From: Cinnamomum chago
Lineage: Eukaryota; Streptophyta; Magnoliopsida; Laurales; Lauraceae
Length of the DNA stretch: 64,000 nucleotides
Assembly: GCA_038049695.1 (NCBI GenBank)
Contig: CP142452.1
Location: 66,407,501 to 66,471,500, forward strand
Reading direction: 5' to 3'
Part shown: positions 13,582 to 23,069 of the stretch, piece by piece
Numbering within the stretch: the stretch's first letter is position 1
How the letters are laid out: the number at the start of each line of letters is the position of its first letter
The notes under the pieces: model-generated
Told to the model about the DNA's origin: nothing
What the model saw: the letters and a program-made list of their open reading frames with translations, nothing else
Databases searched by the model: none
Translations under genes and position numbers: made by a program

Positions 13582-13900
13582 GGCTCGGCCCTCGCGCCAG
13601 CCTCCTTGAGTTCGGTCTGAGGACCAGCTCCCAAGGCTCGACCCTCGCGCCAGCCTCCTTGAGTTCGGTCTGAGGACCAGCTCCCAAGGCTCGGCCCTCG
13701 CGCCAGCCTCCTTGAGTTCGGTCTGAGGACCATCTCCCAAGGCTCGGCCCAACCTCCTTGAGTTCGGTTTGAGGACCAGCTCCCAAGGTTCTGCCCTCGC
13801 GCCAGCCTCCTTGAGCTCGGTCGTATGACAAGCTCCCCAAGGTTCCGGTCCTCGAGCCAGCCTCCTTGAGCGTGGTCACAGGACCATCCCCCTTGGGACA
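13582..13900. repeat. 53-bp tandem repeat array in the Tat element
   Basis: About six copies of a GC-rich 53-bp unit beginning ggctcggccctcgcgccag start at 13582, 13635, 13688, 13741, 13787 and 13841. The fourth copy is about 7 bp short and the last ones are diverged. The array lies between the integrase end and the antisense gene. Arrays at this position are known in Tat elements and can seed satellite DNA. Confidence 0.9.
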
Positions 13901-14219
13901 AGAGCGATCAACTATATAGAAATTCACTCTGAAGTTTCAGAGCTCGGCCTGCTTCTGGGTCCAAACTAACTATAAGTTCTTTTAAGACATTTCCCTTAAA
14001 TGCGCGTCGTTAAAAACCCAGGGCAAGACGTCCGCCGACCTCAGCCGCTTTAGAACATCAGAGCATCCACACACCATTGCAAGAAGAAAGAAATAAGCAG
14101 ACAACCGGAGGATGAAAAAGAAATTTTCTTTTTATTGATTAGAAGAATGGTTACAAGGCTTTGTATATCTCAGAAAAAGAAAAAAATACATCAAGAAAAG
14201 AAAAAAGAGGGGCAATTTC

Positions 14220-16675
14220 CTATCCGCTTTGCTTCTCAGGCGCCGCGCCTTTATCCTTCGGCTCTGGAGGAACGGACGGGGGGGGGGGGGGGGGGGGGGG
14301 AGCCTCGGGTGGAGGGACCTCGGGGGCGGCCTGGGCCCTATCAACCTCGATGGGAGTCGGGGGCGGAGGAGGAGGACCTTGGACTTCGGGAGGGGCTTCA
14401 GGAGTATTGGAGTCAGGCTCTGACTCTGGGCTCGGAATTGCTGACACGAATTTAGGAAGATTCGCAAATATGTGGTCGTCCTTAGGAACCCCATACACAC
14501 GAAGGGCTTCCCTACACCCCATGTCATACAGCTCCGGACTCAGATCCGTGATTTGAGCTATGTACTCCGCCGATGCCCAATCCACCCCCTCCTGGTAAGC
14601 TTCGGCAGCTTGGGCTCGCAGGGCAGACTCGACATCGGCCCGCTCCTTCCTGGAGACTTCGAGCTCGGCTTCTTTTCCAGCCAGTTCAGTCTCCTTTTTG
14701 GCAAGCTTGGCCTCCAGTTGGCTCACCCTCCTCGCCTTGTCATTGGCTGCACCCTTTAGGTGCTTATTCTCGCCGCGCAGCTTGATTATCTCGGTCTTCG
14801 CCGATTGTTGTTCTGCTGCTTGCACGACGATCTTCTCCTCCGCCTTCTTTATTTCAGCCGTGCTGGCCTCCAAGGCGTCCCCCATCTTCTTCTTCTCCTT
14901 CTCCAGCTCGACGACCTGGGTGGCCGTCTCCTCCCGCCTCGCCAATATTATTTGGAGTCTTTGTACATTCTATAAATGAACAAAAAGAACAGGGGGATTA
15001 AAACAGGCAACCAAAAAACAGAAATTCAAAGGCAGGAGAAGGGAATCACCTCGAGCGACGCCTTCATCGTCGAGTAAAGCAGGCCCAGCGTCCCGGCCTT
15101 TTTGTGCCTCTCCATGTCCACTGGGAGGACACATCCCCGGGCAATGGTCGCGACCGACTCCCAACAATTCCCCAGCCGATCCTCTACGGTCATACGTTGG
15201 TTGAGGTTGAGGTCGAAATTGGGCCTCCAGGGCATCGGTTTGTGAGGACAGGCCTGCAGGTCCACTTCCTGGATGCTTCCTTCCTCGCTCTCCACACGAG
15301 GTCTCTTATCGGGAGGGGGGGCCTCACCCTCCTCTTCAACCTCCACGATCGGAGGCCGAGTCTCCCTTGACGGCGGAGGTGGTAGAGCCTCCTTCTTGGC
15401 CTCCGATGCCCGTGGCCGAGTCTCTTTGGGCGGCCGAGGGTCCTTGGGCAGCTGCATGCCCCTGGAAGACTCCTCCGACCTCCCCCTCTTCTCATGCGAG
15501 GGGCCCCTCGCGCTTTTGCTCCTCGCGGAGGAGAAGGTCCCTCCCGCACTTGAGGAACCGGAAGGGGCGTTGGCTGAAGAGCCTTGACCGATGCCTGGCC
15601 CGCCGGGGGTACGCTTGGGGGCAGAGGAAGCTCGGCTCCCGAGGATCATCGCACCCAAGTTCTTTAAGGGAGGGCGCTGACCGTCCATCTCTTCTTCTTC
15701 TTGATCTCGGGCGGAGGGGCTATTAGCGATGAGGATGAGGCCTTGGGGCTCCGAGGCTTGGTCGCTGGTCTCGACAAGCGCTTGATCGTTGGTCTCGACA
15801 AGCGCTTGATCGTTGGTCTCGACAAGTGCTTGACCGCTGGTCTCGGCGAGCGCAAGTACGATCTCCCCTATCGGCTCGAGGGGGATCTCGACAGTTTTAC
15901 TAGTATAAGACCGGTACCGTGGCGTGTACCCAAGCAGCGAGAAGGCAACTCGATCGTGGTGACCGTGATAGCGATAGATTTTCTCAAACCACGAGTCGTT
16001 CCTTTTCCACTTGTCAAAGCTGGCCTCCCTCGTCCTTCGTTGGACGCCTGCACAGAAAACAGAGGGTATCAGCTCGGCATGAAAACGAACAAAAAATAAT
16101 GAAAATAAGTCCAGAAGGACAGATGTTTACTGGGAGGGGTCCCAGGTTTCCGTGGGACCTAGATTCTCCGCCCCTTTTCGGTCTCGGTCCCCCCGAACTC
16201 CTAGTTCCCCGAGACCAATATCCGCTCATCCCCGGCATATTTACTCGAATCTTCTAGGGCGTTCACCAGGGGCCGACGCCTGGCCTTCACCCGGAGATAA
16301 TAGGAATCCTCGCCCCCCGCGGCTTTGCAGATGTCATACACATCCTCTATATCATGTACGTCGAGGCTTATGTCGAGGACCCAATTCAGCTCCACCACGC
16401 CCATTATGATTTTAAAACCGTTTGGCATCAGCTGGTAGGGGCAAATCCGCCACACGCTGAGGCAGGATCGGAGAAGCGGGTGAATAGGGAACCTAACCCC
16501 ACCCTCGCATACCGACAACAACGGAAAGGGCATCTAGTTCTTGTACAACATAAGGCGATCAGGGACGCCCCCGAGATCATCAGGTTTCACTAGGACGTCG
16601 GCCGAAATCTTGAACGATGCCCTAAAAGCCTCCAGGGCTGCGGGACCCTCTAACCAGTGGCTGTAGATCCCCATT
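14220..16675 (-). CDS. Antisense gene of the Tat element (Transposase_28-like N-terminal part; proline-rich, coiled-coil C-terminal part)
   Basis: Read on the minus strand, the 5' part (about 16.67-16.2 kb) contains FPIHPLLRSCLSVW followed by CPYQLMPNGFKIIMGVVELN. This closely fits the 'putative gypsy type transposon' domain (Pfam Transposase_28). Further along are a basic Ser/Arg/Pro segment with 8-residue repeats, a charged low-complexity part (about 15.0-15.7 kb), a long coiled coil rich in Glu/Lys/Ala (about 14.6-14.95 kb) and a proline-rich C-terminus (about 14.22-14.45 kb). The pieces lie in different frames with plausible intron gaps. Because this is part of a fossil element, I do not separate introns from damage (at most a few breaks). 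Antisense genes at this place are documented for Grande and other Tat elements; the function is unknown. Confidence 0.65.
14278..14300. repeat. Poly-G run
   Basis: A run of 23 G (poly-proline codons on the minus strand) in the proline-rich part of the antisense gene. The length is prone to slippage and assembly error. Confidence 0.9.
15767..15862 (-). repeat. 24-bp tandem repeat coding for an 8-residue repeat
   Basis: Four copies of ggtctcgacaagcgcttgat-type units start at 15767, 15791, 15815 and 15839, an exact 24-bp period. On the minus strand they read as repeated KRLSRPTI-like octapeptides within the antisense gene, giving a strongly basic segment. Confidence 0.85.
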
Positions 16676-17294
16676 TTTCTAAAAACTAGAGCGAGAGCAA
16701 AAGAACAGAGAAGAAAGAACGGGGTCTGGGAAAGACCTAATCAACAGAAATCCTTTGGGCAGAAGGAAAAAGGAGAAGGAGAAACGGAGAAGAAAACTCA
16801 CAGAGAGTGTGACTGAAGAGCAAGAAGCAGGGAATGAGAAACCAGAAAGTTGAGGATCTCCGGGGTTCTGTTCACTGCAAGTTGTTCTTCAGCAAAAATC
16901 TCCTTCAGGCAAAAGCTAGGGTAAGAGAAGGAAGGGAGAAGGACGTTCCCATTTTATAAGAGGAACGCCCCTCTTGATTGCCACACACGCGTAGCAGCGC
17001 TCCGGGCTCGCCACGCGTCGCCTCGACCTCGGTGAACAGCCACACAAAAGGCTCCACGTGGCAGCAACAGTCCATCTCTCGCCATGCCTCTGGTACGACA
17101 CTTATCATCTTAGGCATACCGAACGACGCCCGCGTGCCCACCTTGGCAAAGCTATTATGATACCCCATTTATTTCCTAGGACAGGCGAAAGGGCGTCATG
17201 ATGGAAATCGTACGATAGTAAGATACGATTAGACAGGGCCAGCCTGTCCGATCAGACCTTAACTCCCGACCTCGGGAAGAGCCAAAGAGGTCGA

Positions 17295-17309
17295 GAGCTA
17301 GGGGGCAAT
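17295..17309 (+). other. Polypurine tract of the Tat element
   Basis: The sequence agagctagggggcaa directly precedes the first three bases of the 3' LTR (TGT, 17310-17312), as expected of a plus-strand primer. Confidence 0.75.
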
Positions 17310-17312
17310 TGT

Positions 17313-18974
17313 TGTTAGGCCCTTGGCTGTTGCAATTGTTGATGGATGCACACACTTTCACTTTGACATGATCACGCACATGAGCTCTTAAGTTTAGACC
17401 TTTTGGATCTTAGTTTCTTTCATGCATTTTCACATGATTTTGAAATGAATTTAATTCATGCATGTTTTAGAATCCAACTCTTTTGAAAACCTATTTCATT
17501 GTGCATTATATTTGGAAAATCATTTTGACGATTTAGGTTTGATCTTTGCATACTTCATCTCTTTAGAATCATTTATGTATGCATTGTTTTTGAAAAAGGA
17601 GTCTTAGAAATCAAGCTAGCCTTTGAACTTAAACTTTTGAATCATTTTAGGCTTTGGGTGTTTCATGTTTTTAAAATCTTAGAATGACTTAAAACATGTT
17701 ACCAAGCTTGGTTTAGTGGCCCAAAAATCCTCCCAAAGAAATACCTTCAAAAGTGCAAAAGTTGGATTTTTGGACCCAACAGGTCACTCAACCGACAGTG
17801 TCGTCGGTCGACCGAGACCTGTATCTCGGTCGACCGAGGACACTGCATGGTGTCTGTGACCTGAAGCTCCAACGGTCAAAAATATGACCGTTGTGTATTC
17901 TAGGTCGACCGAGACAACTAGCCGTTGGACTGTTTTTTGCTATAAAGTCCATTCATTTCCAACCTTCTTGGGAGCTTGACACATGAACTTTTGAGACTAT
18001 ATTGGAGCCAAAGAAAAGGGAATGTAGTGAAAAGGCTAGAGAGCTTTTTGGAAATCAAATACATGAGTTTTTAAAAGGTACACATTACTAATCTTTTGAT
18101 TTCCATTCAAATTATAATCAATGCATGTTTAAATCTTTGAATTTCCATTTATGCATGATTTCTAGTTCTTAGAGAGTTGTTTTGCAAACTTATTATCATC
18201 TTTGGTATATTAACAATGGTTTGCAAACTCTCATGCCTAAATCACATGTGTTCTTAAACATTACTTTTCCTACAACTTGTTTTAGATCTATTCTTTAAGT
18301 TGTTTGAATCCTCCATGTGATTAGCATTCACCTTCAATCATCATATTCTAAAGCTTTATTTTTAAATTGCATCAAGCATACCTATTAGAGCTCCTTTGTT
18401 GAGTTTGATTGAAGTATAACATACATACACTTGTACACTCACTTTAGCATATTCAAGTGTATGTTTGTAATTTGTATTACACCTTCATATCAGCCTATGT
18501 AGAGGCATTTTAATTGAGCTAATATTGTATCTCTTAGAGTGTTCTTGAAGAAACATCTTCTTAGAGAAAATCCATCTTTGTAAAGGTTATTGCTTAGCCT
18601 TAGAAAAGCACATTGTATAGGTTATTGCTTAGCCTTGAAAAGCATCTTGTAAAGGTTGTTGTTGAGCCTTAGAAAAACAACTTTGTAAAGGTTATTGCTT
18701 AGCCTCGTGAAAAGCATAGTTAGTGGAAATCCGGTGGGGTGATTGGATCACAAGCCGGTAGTGGACGTAGGCATTGAGGCCGAACCACTATAAACCTTGG
18801 TGTTGTGGTGTTTGATTGTGGTGCTTGTCTTCTTATCTTCCGCATCTTGTCTGGTAAATCATCTTATGTGACTAGTTTACTTTAAATAATCAAAATTGGT
18901 TTTAATTGGTCACATTTGTAGAGCACCCTATTCACCCCCCCCCCCCCTCTAGGGTTAGGATCCAAGGACTTTCA
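17313..18974 (+). mobile_element. Solo LTR, SIRE-like, nested in the Tat 3' LTR
   Basis: Runs from TGTTAGGC to GACTTTCA, 1662 bp, with perfect target duplication ATTGT (17308-17312 and 18975-18979). It is related to the LTR at 1827-3744: both have the repeated 'aaaggttattgcttagcct' segment, the 'caagccggtagtgga' segment, the C-run end and GGTCGACC motifs before a TATA box (CTATAAAG, 17940-17947). Its insertion point lies three bases inside the 3' LTR of the Tat element, so it is younger than that element. Confidence 0.88.
17805..17913. promoter_or_regulatory. GGTCGACCGAG palindromic motif cluster
   Basis: CGGTCGACCGAG at 17805-17816, the perfect 14-bp palindrome CTCGGTCGACCGAG at 17825-17838, and GGTCGACCGAG at 17903-17913 lie upstream of the LTR TATA box at 17940. 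They match the motif cluster at 2239-2354 in position and core sequence. The regulatory role is inferred. Confidence 0.5.
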
Positions 18975-18976
18975 AT

Positions 18977-19689
18977 TGTGTGGGGTTGTTTTATAATCAC
19001 GAATTTATGTGGGGCCGCTTCTCTATTTCAGATTACCCTTAGTCTTGGTGCCGCCTGAGGTCGGCAGCAGCACCATCTCGGAAAGATCGTGGAACGCATC
19101 TCGGTAACCACGTCATGAGTTCCTGCCTCGGTCCTGGCCTCAGGCCTGATCTCGGTTTCGACCTGGATCACGGCCTCCTGTCACTCGGCCATAAATGCAG
19201 CCATAAATGCACCGCGGTGACGGGGACGGCGAACTGACAAACAGAGTGGGCGCTGGATCTAGATAAGGAGCACGCCTTATTTGAGGTCATGTCCATAAGC
19301 ATGGGGCAATGGTCTAATGGGACATTCCCCTTTTTTACCTACTCCCACTTGGGATAGAAAAGTACACACTGATGGGATTTCTGTCCCTCCTTGGGTCCAT
19401 CCCAATGATGACATTCACGTCTATATATATTGCATGAAGGAGAACTACACAGGGTACGCGCTTTTATCTCCCTACTACACTTCTCCTTCTCCACTCCCTT
19501 TAATTCTCATACTGACTTGAGCGTTGGAGTGCCTTCGGCTGCCTATAGCCAGGGGCTCTGACTTCTGTCTTCCTCTTTTAGGTTATCGGAGGCTCGATCC
19601 TTCCCTTCATATTCTCCAGATCATCAAACCAAGAGCTTAATCCTCTTCAACCCTCCATTAACCAAGTCCGTAATTTTTAGGCACTTACA
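18977..19689 (+). repeat. 3' LTR of the Tat element (main part)
   Basis: Matches 6764-7475 throughout. The true LTR is 17310-17312 plus 18980-19689; the bases at 18975-18979 are the duplicated target of the nested solo LTR. Bounded on the right by GTAAC. Confidence 0.88.
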
Positions 19690-20110
19690 GTAACAATAAA
19701 CTTATTTGCTTCAAATACAAATTTAAATCCATGACTTATAGAACCGAAGCAGAAACCAAATTCTTCTGCACATCAAGCACCTGCAATACTTCGGTCAAAG
19801 TAGAGACTTGTTGGATAAGAGGTGTAGAACTACTTTCCCTTGACCGACTACTTTGGTAGTAGAAGAGTTGCACATGTAGAGTTCTTGTTATCTCCTATCC
19901 ATTTGTAGGAGACGAACGCACTTTTATGTCTACAAATGTGCTAAATTGCACCCGAGTCAACCCACCATTCCTACCAATCTATGCCGCTGCTCTGCCAATT
20001 TGACTTGACAAGCTGGAGTTGAATGTCTTCAAGGCTGATACAGGAGTTCGGTTGGAGTCGGCCAAGTTGCTCGACTGGACAACTCTTCCATTCAGAGTCC
20101 AAGTTCAGTA
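19690..20110 (-). mobile_element. Ty1/copia fossil, right part (protease-region relic)
   Basis: On the minus strand there are segments resembling the copia region just after the protease (LTLTEVLQVLDVQKNLVSAS-like, at about 19.78-19.83 kb). They lie in register with the relic that resumes at 6763 on the other side of the Tat element. The fossil is heavily degraded. Confidence 0.6.
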
Positions 20111-20111
20111 T

Positions 20112-20422
20112 TGTTAAACAATACTCTAACAAATGTTAGTATGTACATCTTTTTGCTATTTATTCATTGTCAATATTCAGCTCCATGTAACTGTGAAGAG
20201 AAAGCAGCTTCAATGGGCTGACCCATTGAGCCAGACAGAACCTTGGACTGATCCATCTATTATTGTAAACTGCTGTAACACTTGTTAGCTTATAGATCTA
20301 GGGACTGACACTTATATAACAGCCTAACCTCTTGTATGATACTGTTTAAAGACTAGCAATAACATCAGAAGATATAGAATTCTCTAAACTCTGTTCGTTC
20401 CTTTCTGGAACTCACAATAACA
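20112..20422 (-). repeat. Possible short copia-type LTR
   Basis: On the minus strand a 311-bp segment runs from TGTTATTGTGAG to GTTTAACA with a TATATAAG stretch, like a short LTR. No matching target duplication or primer-binding site is seen, so the call is tentative. It may belong to the neighbouring copia fossil. Confidence 0.35.
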
Positions 20423-21126
20423 AAACTGGTCTAATTGTCTTCTTACCCAAAAAAAAAAAAACCCTACTAATAAAATGATATTGATGGTCTAATTGTTGAA
20501 TCATAAAAAAAAAAATCTTAATAGAAGTAGGACTTAATCATCATAAAACAGAGGCTGGTCTCCATTTTGCCCATCCTACACTTACCTTTACAGTATCTCT
20601 TTCTGTCTTTTAATTGATGCACTACGGACAAGTACTCAAGTAAGCTTAGACAAGGCTTGCTAAGCAGAGCATAATCTTGTTTATCCGGCCATTTAGAAGA
20701 AATATAGTTTACCGTTTAAAAAGAAAATGTTGAGGACATAGTTATACCTGTTCCCTAAATCAAACCTATGTTTCTCACCTTCTATTCATCGTATTCATTT
20801 CTTGTCTCACATTGATACAATAACAAAGTGTTGTACATGAAACATTTCACATATTTGCTTACATTTCTAACTGTAGCCATTAAGGTTTAGAGCAATGTCA
20901 TGTTGACAATAATCAAGTTCAATTGCATGCAGTGAAGATGAGAGACTATACTGTTGGGTTAAAGTCAGTACGCAATAACCAATCAACATAAAAGATGCAT
21001 CAATTGATTTTTAACATCTATCATTGATGCTTAAACAATGCCCTTTTAATCAGCCCAGATATCCATCACAATATATAAGTCAAAAGTCTCAGACGTCTCT
21101 GGGGGGAGCATAGCTGATACAAGTCT
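20423..21126. other. Downstream flank / 3' UTR of the HGSNAT-like gene
   Basis: AT-rich DNA just past the stop codon (minus strand). Part of it is presumably the 3' UTR, but I cannot fix the poly(A) site. Confidence 0.4.
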
Positions 21127-23024
21127 TTAAAGCTTCCAATAAATGCGCAAGTGATGCAAAATGCCTGCCACGAGACCCCAAAATAGGATCTCTGCAAAGA
21201 TAACATAGAGAAGAATGCCCACTCTTTTAGAGTGCCACACATGAATAAATATGTGCTTCTGGATCCAATAAACCTGGCAGCAATTGTGTTTTTGCATATA
21301 TATATTAGTAGAAATTACATATGGACAGAGCTGTAGGTCATACCCCATACCCCACAGCAAATATATGGTTTTGAAGCAGGACCTAGAATGGCTACCAAAT
21401 GTGAGTCAGAGTAGAATGAAACCAAGTGTCAATAAAAAAAAGGCCAAATGGATGAATTGATAGACTGATTATATATAATGAAGCGAAATGAATCCAATTT
21501 CCAATTTCAATATTGATTTTGACCATCTATAATGTATTATGACAGACTCTCTCCTTTCATGTCTCTACAACTCTACATCTTCAATGGGAAATTATTTTTT
21601 ACCTTACTATTTCTTTTTGTAACTTCTCCCATGTTCTTCTTAGCAAAGGGCTCTTTCTTAACTTTTCCCCCTTCTCAGTGGCACCCAAAAGTCACTCTCC
21701 GATACCTTTCAAGGGAAAGCAAAACCCTAGAAATCATGTATTTCTTCCTCCACATCTCTTTTCTTCCAGAGGAATTGCTTCCACGCCTTTTGTTACAGGT
21801 ATTTTTGTACAGAAATATATATCATTTATTCATCTCCTTCTCCACAAGTCTCTCTCCCTCTTAAAACAAGATAAAGTGCTTAAAATCTTTCGATCTTAAA
21901 ATTTACATAGAAAATATCATATTTTGAATTTCTTATAGATTATGAAAATTTTGTGTTTTTAATATAATAAATTATATTGCCAGTGCTGAGCGAGGGCATG
22001 TTTTGCTAGTAACAAAAGAAGGATGGATAGGATCTCCCAACGTAGGAGAGTTTTAGAGCATCATTCATTCATTCTAAGACATTGTAAGAAAACATATATC
22101 AACCCAAAAGCTTAAGCTGATAGGTGGAAGGCCTATACCTGGCGATGTGGGATGTGGGATTTCCCAACACTCCCCCTCACGTGCAGGCCCAACAGACGGG
22201 CCTGTCACGTGGGCAACACAAGAACACCGGGATTGAAACCCGCTCTGATACCATGTAAGAAACCATATACCAACCCAAAAGCTTAAGCTGATAGGTAGAA
22301 GGCCTATACCTGGCGATGTGGGATGTGGGATTTCCCAACACATATTATGTTATCTTTATGTAACAGGATAAATGAGTAACAAGATCTTCAAAGGAAAGTT
22401 AAGGGCATGGATTGAATTGCTTGATCTCATCAATGTGACACTAAGTGGGTCTCTACATGAAAAGACTTTCCAACATTAGGCAGTTTGAAAGCTTGCCAGC
22501 GTGCTGCATTGGCCAGGGGATAAAAAATAAAAGGTAAGAAGAAAATTAGTTGAAGAGATGGATTCCTCATGTTGATAGTGCTTCAAAGGGTAACAGGGTC
22601 CATTTATTATCATCATTGTCAATTTCATTAAAGATTCCATTTGTAAGGTCTTGGCCCCTAATAGTGTAATTAATTATTAATTAATTGTATTTTAATTAAC
22701 TAAGTGGGATTGGCGGCCAAGCGAGTCCGGTTTATTGTAGAATCGTGTGTGAAGTTTCATAGCATTTCAAGTCAGTTTGGTCTTTTAGCAGGGGAAACTT
22801 GCAATTTCGGGAGGTTTTGAGGGGTTTTTTTGTAATTTCAGATTTTCGTGGTTTTGGGTTCATTGGGTAGAATCCCTAATTTCCCAAGATTTTCCCTCCA
22901 GGTGTGTTTCGATCCAACATGCTTAAGCCCTCCAAATCCCAAGCTTTAGATGGCCAAGGCAAACTGTAAATCCCAAAAACCACTCCACCAAATAAGAGAT
23001 GAGTGACCTTTTCCTTCAATTCAC

Positions 23025-23069
<45 letters not shown>

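Larger units (their letters stand above)
6764..19689 (+). mobile_element. Ty3/gypsy LTR retrotransposon, Tat lineage (broken)
   Basis: The element is bounded by a perfect target duplication GTAAC (6759-6763 and 19690-19694) and LTRs of about 712 bp. Order: 5' LTR, primer-binding site, gag (about 7.9-9.7 kb), protease (about 9.7-10.0), reverse transcriptase (about 10.4-11.1, with YIDDMVVK), RNase H (about 11.2-11.6), a second archaic-type RNase H (about 11.75-12.1, with FVDGSS and NNEAEYEAL), integrase (about 12.4-13.5, with SDNGTQFDS), tandem repeats, an antisense gene, polypurine tract and 3' LTR. The second RNase H and the long 3' region with an antisense gene are known traits of Tat elements (Retand, Grande, Ogre). 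The coding region carries roughly seven breaks. By eye the LTRs differ at about 40 of 712 positions, so it is clearly older than the copia at 28.5 kb. A SIRE-like solo LTR is nested at 17313-18974. Confidence 0.9.

Noticed and set aside
13491-13927. Overlapping minus-strand open frames of about 136-140 codons across the 53-bp array
   Set aside because: They arise because a GC-rich repeat lacks stop codons in several frames. Two frames are open at once with repetitive content, and there is no recognised domain.
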